Assembly (NCBI GenBank): GCA_027624855.1
Contig: JAQBTQ010000002.1
Span: forward strand, 124,001-188,000
Length of the DNA stretch: 64,000 bases
Reading direction: 5' to 3'
Source of the DNA: Bacteroidota bacterium
GTDB taxonomy: Bacteria; Bacteroidota; Bacteroidia; Flavobacteriales_D; Sanyastnellaceae
The position numbers were made by a program, and so were the translations under genes. The notes below the pieces were generated by a model. The model ran no database searches, was not told the DNA's origin, and worked only from the letters and a program-made list of their open reading frames with translations. Positions 51,137 through 58,467 of this stretch are shown here, piece by piece; the stretch's first letter is position 1; the number at the start of each line of letters is the position of its first letter.

Positions 51137-51427
51137 ATGACGAAAGCGGATATCGTTCACAGAATCGCCGAGGAAACCGGTATGGAAAAACACGATGTAC
51201 AATCAACAGTAGAGGCGTTCATGCGCTCTGTTCGAGATAGCCTTGAAGGCGGAGAAAATGTGTACCTGAGAGGGTTCGGTAGTTTTGTGATTAAAACTCG
51301 GGCTGCAAAGACAGGGCGAAATATCCTGGCGAAAAAATCAATCCAAATTCCAGCGCACAACATACCGTCGTTCAAACCAGCGAAGGATTTTGTAGACAAT
51401 GTGAAATCGCAGGTCAAAGTCGATTGA
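51137..51427 (+). CDS. HU/IHF-family DNA-binding protein
   Basis: A 96-residue nucleoid protein: helical dimerisation part (ADIVHRIAEETGMEKHDVQSTV), LRGFGSFVIKTRAAKTGRN and the arm with IQIPAHNIPSFKPAKDF. The arm's Pro in IPAH is the DNA-intercalating position. It is followed 4 nt later by the TPR gene. Confidence 0.94.
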   Translation: MTKADIVHRIAEETGMEKHDVQSTVEAFMRSVRDSLEGGENVYLRGFGSFVIKTRAAKTGRNILAKKSIQIPAHNIPSFKPAKDFVDNVKSQVKVD

Positions 51428-51431
51428 TGAT

Positions 51432-52100
51432 ATGAGCCGTCAGACGGAAATCATTCTTACCGTTGGTGTTGGTGCCATCCTGATCCTTGGAGTAATGTTA
51501 ATGCCGAGGAAACCGGCAGTGGCAGAAACAATGGAGTCTGTGGCGCCATCAATGGAAATGATTTCGGAAGCGTCGGCGTCAGCAGGAGAAGTTGATCCAA
51601 TTGAAGCTGCAGTTGCAGGAGAGGCTGATCCAGTCGAAGCTGCAGTTGCAAAAGTTTCAGGAGAAAATCCCATGGAAGGGATTCTAGCGCTAAGAGAATT
51701 GGCTGAAGGGGATCCCCCGAATGTTGATGCTGTGGTTTGGCTTGGAATTTTTGGGATTCAAAGCGGACAGTTGGATAAAGCGCGGGAGCGATTTTCAGAG
51801 GCTCTGACAATAGATCCTAGCCACCTTGAAGCGACCTGGCAGCTTGCACTGTTGGATATGGAGGAGCTTGCTTACGACCGCGCGGTGGTGGGTTTTGAGT
51901 CTGTGATGAAAGCAGATTCTTCGTATGCAAACGGTCTGTTTTTTACAGCGCGCTGTTATGAAGCAATGGGAAAGGCGGAGGCAGCAATCATCCGATACAA
52001 AGAATACCTACCTTACGCACCTGATGCGGTTGTTTCGGCAAGGGTAGAAGAATTCATTTCAAGATTAGAATCTGGCAATACAGCCGGAACAAACGAATAA
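51432..52100 (+). CDS. TPR protein with a single N-terminal helix
   Basis: 222 residues: an N-terminal membrane helix (IILTVGVGAILILGVMLM), an acidic linker with a repeated (EVDPIEAAVAG)(EADPVEAAVAK) unit at residues 53-74, then three TPR motifs (NVDAVVWLGIFGIQSGQLDKARERF, ATWQLALLDMEELAYDRAV, GLFFTARCYEAMGKAEAAI). Function not known; co-located with HU and RNase G. Confidence 0.82.
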   Translation: MSRQTEIILTVGVGAILILGVMLMPRKPAVAETMESVAPSMEMISEASASAGEVDPIEAAVAGEADPVEAAVAKVSGENPMEGILALRELAEGDPPNVDAVVWLGIFGIQSGQLDKARERFSEALTIDPSHLEATWQLALLDMEELAYDRAVVGFESVMKADSSYANGLFFTARCYEAMGKAEAAIIRYKEYLPYAPDAVVSARVEEFISRLESGNTAGTNE

Positions 52101-52111
52101 AAAATTAGATC

Positions 52112-52201
52112 ATGCCAAGCGGTAAAAAACGTAAGCGTCATAAGATGGCGACTCACAAGCGGAAGAAGAGATTGCGCAAAAATCGTCACAAGAAGAAGTA
52201 A
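52112..52201 (+). CDS. bS22-like small basic ribosomal protein (AURKAIP1/COX24 domain)
   Basis: A 29-residue protein starting MPSGKKRKRHKMATHKRKKR, almost entirely Lys/Arg/His. It is the compact AURKAIP1/COX24 domain related to mycobacterial bS22 and mitochondrial mS38, which sit on the small ribosomal subunit. It follows the TPR gene by 11 nt and precedes RNase G; the neighbourhood HU-TPR-this-RNase G is typical. Too short for usual gene callers. Confidence 0.88.
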   Translation: MPSGKKRKRHKMATHKRKKRLRKNRHKKK

Positions 52202-52205
52202 TGTT

Positions 52206-52226
52206 CTGTCGGGTTTTTCCCGACAG
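52206..52226 (+). promoter_or_regulatory. Perfect hairpin in the RNase G leader
   Basis: CTGTCGGG and CCCGACAG pair perfectly around a five-T loop, 4 nt after the small-protein stop and 33 nt before the RNase G start. No T-run follows the stem, so it is not a standard terminator. It could be a processing or regulatory site. Confidence 0.7.
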
Positions 52227-52259
52227 TTCATCACTTTGATGTGATTATCCGATTCCTGC

Positions 52260-53828
52260 GTGAGCAAAGAATTGGTCATTAATTCCACTTCAGGGAAAGT
52301 GGAAATTGCCTTGTTGGAAAATGGTCAACTGGTGGAGCTCCACCGTGACCAAGGCAGCAATGGCTACGCGGTTGGAGATATATTCTTGGGCCGAGTCAGG
52401 AAGGTATTGCCCAGTCTTAACGCGGCATTCGTTGATGTGGGCCACGAACGGGATGCCTTCTTGCACTACCTCGATTTAGGACCGCATTATCGAACGCAAC
52501 AGCGTTATGCCAAGCGGGTTATGCAAGGCAAACAACCTGTTCCGGATTTGGGGAATTTCACAAAAGATCCCGAAATCGATAAGAAAGGTAAAATCAAAGA
52601 TGAAGTTTCAGCTTCTCAGTTGGTTTTGGTGCAAGTCGCGAAGGAACCCATCAGTTCGAAGGGACCAAGGTTAACGGCGGAAGTGACTTTGCCCGGTCGC
52701 TACATCGTTTTGGTTCCTTTCAGTGACAAAGTTTCGCTGTCTGGAAGAATTAAATCGGAGACCGAGCGCAAGCGGTTGAAGCGTTTAATGATGAGCATTC
52801 GTCCTCCAGGCTTTGGAATTATCATTCGCACAGTTGCTGAAGATAAAGGCGCAGCCGATCTCCATACCGATTTGGAAGATCTCGTGAAGCGGTGGGGAGA
52901 AATGCACAAGAAATTGCGGAACGCCAAACCTGGAAAACGTGTTCTTGGGGAGTTGAACAAAACCAATGCAGTTCTTCGTGATGTCCTCACTTCTGATTGC
53001 ACGAGTATTCGTGTGAATGATGAACGAATTGGTGATGAGATCAAGACTTACTTGCAGGGCATACGTTCTGACAAAGGAGACATTGTAAAGGTTTCTCGTG
53101 ACCGGGATTTGTTTAATACCCTTTCCATTCACCGTCAGATTAAAGCGGCATTTGGAAAGCAGGTGAATCTCAAGAGCGGAGCGTACTTGATCATTGAACA
53201 AACCGAAGCTATGCACGTCATCGACGTCAACAGCGGTGGAAGAAAGGCTGGAGCCAAAGATCAAGAAGAGAATGCCCTCCAAACGAATTTGGAATGTTGC
53301 AAAGAAATCGCCCGGGTCCTCAGATTACGTGACATGGGTGGTATCATATGCATCGATTTCATCGATATGGCCAAGCGTGAGCATAATAAGGAGCTGCTGA
53401 CTGCTTTGAAAGAGGCGATGAAATCGGACAAAGCCAAACACAACATTCTAGCTCCGAGTCGTTTTGGAGTGGTGGAAATGACGCGACAGCGGGTGCGTCC
53501 CGTCGCCGAAGTCAAGACTTCAGAAAAATGTCCGACCTGTGATGGAACCGGTAATGTGCAGGCTTCTATCCTGATTACGGATTCAATCGAATCGGCCATT
53601 CACCAAATAACATCAAAAGGATCGCATCAGCGGCTCACGGTCATGCTCCATCCCATCATTGAAGCGTATGTGAAACAAGGATGGTGGAATAATTTGCACA
53701 GGCAATGGCAGCGTAATTATGGAATCAAGCTGCACATCGAATCCAACTCGTCGATGGAGCTCCTGGAGTCTCACTTCTACAACAATGATGGGGAGGAAAT
53801 CGAAGTCAATCCAAGGTCAACTCCTTAG
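52260..53828 (+). CDS. rng: Ribonuclease E/G (RNase G-like)
   Basis: Single-strand endoribonuclease for rRNA maturation and mRNA decay. 522 residues, starting GTG. S1 RNA-binding domain (residues ~35-130, VGDIFLGRVRKVLPSLNAAFVDVG), a catalytic DNase I-like region with VIDVNSGG and ICIDFIDM (metal-binding Asp), and zinc-link KCPTCDGTG. There is no C-terminal degradosome scaffold, so it is closer to RNase G than to full RNase E. Its end overlaps the convergent HD gene by 23 bp. Confidence 0.94.
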   Translation: MSKELVINSTSGKVEIALLENGQLVELHRDQGSNGYAVGDIFLGRVRKVLPSLNAAFVDVGHERDAFLHYLDLGPHYRTQQRYAKRVMQGKQPVPDLGNFTKDPEIDKKGKIKDEVSASQLVLVQVAKEPISSKGPRLTAEVTLPGRYIVLVPFSDKVSLSGRIKSETERKRLKRLMMSIRPPGFGIIIRTVAEDKGAADLHTDLEDLVKRWGEMHKKLRNAKPGKRVLGELNKTNAVLRDVLTSDCTSIRVNDERIGDEIKTYLQGIRSDKGDIVKVSRDRDLFNTLSIHRQIKAAFGKQVNLKSGAYLIIEQTEAMHVIDVNSGGRKAGAKDQEENALQTNLECCKEIARVLRLRDMGGIICIDFIDMAKREHNKELLTALKEAMKSDKAKHNILAPSRFGVVEMTRQRVRPVAEVKTSEKCPTCDGTGNVQASILITDSIESAIHQITSKGSHQRLTVMLHPIIEAYVKQGWWNNLHRQWQRNYGIKLHIESNSSMELLESHFYNNDGEEIEVNPRSTP

Positions 53829-55041
53829 GATAACACACAAACGATTTCGCTACGCTCCGCATCAAAATTTCGCGGCTCAATTGGTCTGATGCATCGGCAA
53901 AGTCGGCGAGGCCTCCTTTTTTCAATTGGATGGAGATTCCACCGTATTCGTACAATTGATTGCTGATGCGGTCATTGATGATGAAATAGGCGGCCTGATC
54001 AACTGGCAGATCCAATTGATTGGAGGCTTGACGAGTCCAATTTTCAATTTCAGCATCTCCAAAAGATTCTCGTTGAAGCTCGATTCGGAATAAATCTCGA
54101 TGAACAATCCGCCTGCTTAAGTCGCTGAGAACGAAGTCTTCGTGGTTCTGCCAAACCTTCAGGCAAGTCAAAACATCGCTATCATCCAGGTCACAGAAAT
54201 GCTGCAAGATTTGTTCATCTGCGAGGAATTTTGCTCGATCCAGGGATTCATGAATGAAAACCCCCAAAGCTGGAGTAGTGAAAATTTCATCCCCTGCTTG
54301 GGCCAATTCTTTTGCTCGTCTTAAGGCGTTCATAAGCATGAATTCGGCGCACAAAACGGTTCGGTGTAAGTACACTTGCCAATACATCAACCGCCTCGCC
54401 ATCAAGAATTTTTCGATTGAATAAATTCCCTTTTCCTCAACGACAATTTCGTTATTCTCCACCGCGAGCATCTTGATGATGCGGTCGCTTCCAATTTTTC
54501 CTTCCGCGACACCTGAATAAAAGCTGTCTCTTGCCAAATAATCCATTCGGTCCATGTCCAACTGAGAGGAAACCAATTGATGAAGAAACGCCTTGGGATG
54601 ATGATCATTGAAGATAGCGATGGCCGTATCAAGTGCGCCATTGAATTCATCATTGAGCTTGGCCATGATCAGCGCACTGATGTCTTCGTGGTGGACACCT
54701 TTCACAATGCTGTGTTCGAGGGCATGACTGAATGGACCATGTCCAACGTCGTGAAGTAGGATAGCCGCACAAGCGCCTTCCGCTTCGTCTTTGCTGATCT
54801 CAACCCCTTTGGCTCTTAAGACCGCTATCGCTTCTTGCATCAAATGAAGTGCACCAATGGCATGATGAAATCGGTTGTGGACAGCTCCAGGATACACCAA
54901 ATGGGATAAGCCGAGTTGGGAAATTCTTCGCAGCCTTTGAACATAGGGGTGATTCATTAAATCGAAGCTCAATTCATGTTGAATCGTGACGAACCCGTAC
55001 ACCGGATCATTGAGGATTTTGTGTTTGTTGTGATTTGTCAT
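53806..55041 (-). CDS. HD-domain phosphohydrolase (dNTPase-like)
   Basis: 411 residues. Begins NHNKHKILNDPVYGFVTI, then the HD ligands: His in NRFHHAIGALHL, HD in LLHDVGHGPFSHALEH, and Asp in SSQLDMDRMDYLARD. Similar to SAMHD1-type deoxynucleotide triphosphohydrolases, so dNTP pool control is likely but not proven. It diverges from porX; the 102-bp gap holds a perfect 12-bp palindrome. Confidence 0.87.
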   Translation of the reverse strand: MTNHNKHKILNDPVYGFVTIQHELSFDLMNHPYVQRLRRISQLGLSHLVYPGAVHNRFHHAIGALHLMQEAIAVLRAKGVEISKDEAEGACAAILLHDVGHGPFSHALEHSIVKGVHHEDISALIMAKLNDEFNGALDTAIAIFNDHHPKAFLHQLVSSQLDMDRMDYLARDSFYSGVAEGKIGSDRIIKMLAVENNEIVVEEKGIYSIEKFLMARRLMYWQVYLHRTVLCAEFMLMNALRRAKELAQAGDEIFTTPALGVFIHESLDRAKFLADEQILQHFCDLDDSDVLTCLKVWQNHEDFVLSDLSRRIVHRDLFRIELQRESFGDAEIENWTRQASNQLDLPVDQAAYFIINDRISNQLYEYGGISIQLKKGGLADFADASDQLSREILMRSVAKSFVCYPKELTLD

Positions 55042-55088
55042 GGGATCACGGCATATGGTGCTTGAAACTTTGGCGTTAATACCGCGTG

Positions 55089-55100
55089 CAAGTTAACTTG
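55089..55100. repeat. Perfect palindrome in the HD-porX gap
   Basis: CAAGTTAACTTG, a 12-bp perfect palindrome whose last four bases (CTTG) also form the -33 element of the porX promoter. Operator-like. Confidence 0.8.
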
Positions 55101-55126
55101 ACATAGCGGGTACCGCCGTATTTTTG
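55097..55126 (+). promoter_or_regulatory. Promoter of porX-tsaE-ald
   Basis: CTTG (55097-55100), 18-nt spacer and exact TATTTTTG (55119-55126), 17 nt before the porX ATG. Confidence 0.65.
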
Positions 55127-55143
55127 AACTCACCTTATTCCAA

Positions 55144-56709
55144 ATGCAACGAACACCAAGAATCCTATGGGCGGATGATGAAATAGATTTGCTCAAACCG
55201 CACATTTTGTTTTTGGAAGGAAAAGGGTTTCACATCACACCTGTGAATAGTGGAGTTGAGGCACTTGAAAGGTTGCGAGAAGAGGTGTTTGACTTGGTTT
55301 TTTTAGACGAACAAATGCCAGGACTGAATGGGATTGAAACCCTTCAGCGATTGAAAGAGCACCGGCCGCACCTGCCAGTAATCATGATCACCAAGAGTGA
55401 GGAAGAACACATCATGGAAGAGGCAATTGGGTCGAAAATCAGTGATTACCTCATCAAACCGGTGAATCCGAATCAAATTTTGTTGGCGATTAAGAAAAAT
55501 CTGGATGAAGGGAGATTGATTTCAGAGAAGGCCATGTCCGATTACCAAAGAGAATTCAGAGACCTGTCGATGCAATTGATGGGCCCCTTGAGTGCGAGTG
55601 AATGGGCGTCAATTTTTCGGCGTTTGGTGCATTGGAAATTGGAATTGGAAAAGTCGGAAGATGATGGAATGAAGGATATCCTGGAGATGCAATACAAGGA
55701 TGCGAATCGCCAATTTGGAAAGTTTTACGAGCAGAATTATGCCGAATGGATGGCGGGTCCAGGAGAAGGGGTTCCATTGTTATCGCACCGATTGTTGCCA
55801 GAGCGATTGCCAAGGGTATGGTCGGAATTGAAGGATGGGCAGAAGGTATACCTCGTGGTCATTGACAACCTTCGTTTTGATCAATGGAAGATGATTGAAC
55901 CGCTTTTGCTAAGTCGTTTTGATGTGGTTCATGATGAAACGTATTATTCGATGCTCCCAACGGCTACGCAGTACGCTCGTAACGCGCTATTTGCAGGTCT
56001 GTCTCCAGCAGAAATTGCTCGGGTGTACCCTCAATTTTGGATTGGAGAAGATGAAGAGGGAAGTAAAAACAAGTTCGAAGGAGAGTTGCTTTCTGCATTG
56101 TTGAACCGGATGGATTTTAAGGGCAAGAGCACCTACCACAAGGTGGCTAATTTAGCTGCTGGTAAGCGCTTCATGGACCAGTTTCATCAGACCAAAGACA
56201 ATGATTTCACCGCTGTGGTCTACAACTTTGTGGACATGCTTTCCCACGCTCGAACCGAAATGGAAGTGCTCAAAGAGCTCGCCGAGGACGAAGCGGCTTA
56301 TCGTTCATTGACTTTATCGTGGTTTGAGCACAGTGCTCTCAAGGAGTTGCTAGGCCGAATGGCAGATCAAGGTGCCCGAGTCATCATCACGACCGACCAT
56401 GGAACCGTCCGGGTGAACAATCCCATCAAAGTCAAAGGTGAGCGCTCGACGAATACCAATCTTCGCTACAAGGTGGGCCGTAATCTGGGGTATGATGGAG
56501 ATGATGTTTTTGAATTGAGGGATCCAGAAGCGGCAGGGTTGCCGAGACCTCAAGTGAGCAGCGCGTACATTTTTGCTCGTGAAGACGACTTTTTGGTTTA
56601 TCCGAACAATTACAATCATTTTGCCCAGTATTTCCGGGATACCTTCCAACATGGAGGGATTTCACTCGAAGAAGTGATCATTCCATGGATTGAACTGGAT
56701 CCGAACTAA
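55144..56709 (+). CDS. porX: T9SS response regulator PorX
   Basis: A 521-residue regulator with an N-terminal receiver (acidic D11-D12, phospho-acceptor Asp55 in LVFLDEQMPG, Thr83, Lys105) and a C-terminal alkaline-phosphatase-superfamily PglZ domain (residues ~200-515; YLVVIDNLRFDQW, VVYNFVDMLSH, ITTDHGTVRV). In Porphyromonas gingivalis PorX controls T9SS genes; related PorX proteins have phosphodiesterase activity. No cognate PorY kinase is adjacent. First gene of an operon with tsaE and ald. Confidence 0.95.
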   Translation: MQRTPRILWADDEIDLLKPHILFLEGKGFHITPVNSGVEALERLREEVFDLVFLDEQMPGLNGIETLQRLKEHRPHLPVIMITKSEEEHIMEEAIGSKISDYLIKPVNPNQILLAIKKNLDEGRLISEKAMSDYQREFRDLSMQLMGPLSASEWASIFRRLVHWKLELEKSEDDGMKDILEMQYKDANRQFGKFYEQNYAEWMAGPGEGVPLLSHRLLPERLPRVWSELKDGQKVYLVVIDNLRFDQWKMIEPLLLSRFDVVHDETYYSMLPTATQYARNALFAGLSPAEIARVYPQFWIGEDEEGSKNKFEGELLSALLNRMDFKGKSTYHKVANLAAGKRFMDQFHQTKDNDFTAVVYNFVDMLSHARTEMEVLKELAEDEAAYRSLTLSWFEHSALKELLGRMADQGARVIITTDHGTVRVNNPIKVKGERSTNTNLRYKVGRNLGYDGDDVFELRDPEAAGLPRPQVSSAYIFAREDDFLVYPNNYNHFAQYFRDTFQHGGISLEEVIIPWIELDPN

Positions 56710-56718
56710 CTGCGGGTC

Positions 56719-57225
56719 ATGGAAACTCAGATACTACTCAAAAAACTCTGGGAGTCGGCTTCATTTGGGATTCGAGAATTGCCCTCGGTGGCGACTGAAT
56801 TGAAGTCAATTCTCACTGGCGCCTTGGGATTTGAAAAGGATGGCTTCCCTTATGGTGTGGTGGCCTTACAAGGAGAAATGGGTGCGGGAAAGACCACGCT
56901 GGTCAAAGCGATAGTCGATGCATGGGGATTTGATGATGAAGCGGTAAGCCCCACCTTTGGTTTGGTACAATGCTATGTTCAAGGTGCGAATAAGATTTAT
57001 CACTTGGATCTATACAGACTCGTTGATGAAGAAGAAGCATGGGATTTGGGACTAACGGAATATTTCGATGATGTTGCTTTGAATTTTGTGGAATGGCCGG
57101 AACAAGCGCCAGGCTTGCTTCCAGAACAAACGATACTGCTCCAAATAGTGGTAGAAGGCGAACAGCATGATGGGAAAAGAAAACTAATTCTTTCAATTCG
57201 AGATACGGAGCAATCTCCTGTGTAG
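56719..57225 (+). CDS. tsaE: tRNA threonylcarbamoyladenosine ATPase TsaE
   Basis: The ATPase of the TsaBDE complex that makes t6A37 on ANN-decoding tRNAs. 168 residues; Walker A GEMGAGKTT (52-60), SPTFGLVQCY, HLDLYRL and FVEWPEQAP. Starts 9 nt after porX and ends 13 nt before ald, so it is in the same operon. Confidence 0.95.
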   Translation: METQILLKKLWESASFGIRELPSVATELKSILTGALGFEKDGFPYGVVALQGEMGAGKTTLVKAIVDAWGFDDEAVSPTFGLVQCYVQGANKIYHLDLYRLVDEEEAWDLGLTEYFDDVALNFVEWPEQAPGLLPEQTILLQIVVEGEQHDGKRKLILSIRDTEQSPV

Positions 57226-57238
57226 TATTTTGCCCTCG

Positions 57239-58456
57239 ATGAGTAATCAAAGCAAACGAATTCAATCCCTTGCCCGTGAGGCTGCTTTGCTTCCACAAGA
57301 AGAGGTGTTGCAGATTTCTGAGCGCAACAGCGAATTGGTTATCGGCATTCCAAAGGAGGAGAGTTTTCAGGAGAAAAGGGTTGCACTGGTTCCAGAGGCT
57401 GTAGCACTTTTGGTCGCTCGAGGTCATCAAGTGTTGGTCGAGACAGGTGCTGGAAATCAGGCTCATTACACCGATACCGATTACAGTGAATCGGGCGCAC
57501 GTATCGTTTATGATCGCAGACAAGTCTTTCAAACGGGCATGGTCATCAAGGTTGAGCCACCGACTTTGGAAGAGGTTGAATTGATGGGCATGCGCCAAAC
57601 CATCATCAGTGCCTTGCAGTGGACCGTTCAATCGGAGGGACTGCTGGAAGCCTTGATAAAGAAAAAATCTACAGCGATTGCATGGGATTTCTTGCAAAAC
57701 GATAATGGCATTTATCCTTTGGTTCGGGCTATGGGTGAAATAGCGGGAAATTCGGCTGTATTGATTGCCGGAGAACTCTTGGCGGGGCCAGAGGGTCGAG
57801 GAACTTTGTTTGGAGGTGTCTCTGGCGTGCGACCGACGGAAGTGGTGATTATCGGTGCGGGAACGGTTGGGGAATTTGCAGCTCGCGCAGCAATCGGTTT
57901 AGGTGCAGCGGTCAAGGTATTTGACAACAGTCCGCATCGCCTGATTCGATTACAAAATGCCTTGGGCCAACGGTTGTGGACTTCGACGGTTCAACCTTCC
58001 GTTTTGCAAGAGGCGCTGAAAACGGCGGATGTGGCCATCGGTGCCATTCGTGGGTCTGGTCAACGCGCCCCGCTCGTCGTTTCTGAGCCGATGGTGGCAG
58101 GGATGCGTCGGGGTACAGTGGTGGTGGATGTGACCATCGATCGTGGTGGATGTTTCGAAACGAGCCGTGTCACTTCGCATGAACGACCGACCTACACGGA
58201 ATTGGATGTGATCCACTATTGTGTTCCAAATATGCCGTCGAGGGTGAGCCGCACGGCGTCAAAAGCGCTAAGCAACATCATGGCTCCGCTGCTCTTGGAT
58301 TTTGCTGCGGACGGGGGTGTAGAATCATCGATTCGGAAGAATCAATTGGCCCGCTCCGGGGTCTACATGTTCAATGGTTGTTTGACCCATCGAGGTTTGG
58401 CAGAAGAGTCAGGATTGCCACACAAAGAGCTGGATTTGTTGCTCGCAACACTCTGA
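57239..58456 (+). CDS. ald: Alanine dehydrogenase
   Basis: NAD-dependent interconversion of alanine and pyruvate plus ammonia. 405 residues from ATG 57239. N-terminal AlaDH/PNT catalytic half (IGIPKEESFQEKRVALVPEAVALL), the Rossmann loop GAGTVGEFAARAA near residue 205 and VVDVTIDRGGCFETS. A TTG three codons upstream is less likely. Length and the absence of membrane segments argue against transhydrogenase. Convergent with mutS. Confidence 0.92.
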   Translation: MSNQSKRIQSLAREAALLPQEEVLQISERNSELVIGIPKEESFQEKRVALVPEAVALLVARGHQVLVETGAGNQAHYTDTDYSESGARIVYDRRQVFQTGMVIKVEPPTLEEVELMGMRQTIISALQWTVQSEGLLEALIKKKSTAIAWDFLQNDNGIYPLVRAMGEIAGNSAVLIAGELLAGPEGRGTLFGGVSGVRPTEVVIIGAGTVGEFAARAAIGLGAAVKVFDNSPHRLIRLQNALGQRLWTSTVQPSVLQEALKTADVAIGAIRGSGQRAPLVVSEPMVAGMRRGTVVVDVTIDRGGCFETSRVTSHERPTYTELDVIHYCVPNMPSRVSRTASKALSNIMAPLLLDFAADGGVESSIRKNQLARSGVYMFNGCLTHRGLAEESGLPHKELDLLLATL

Positions 58457-58467
58457 CATTCCAAAAT

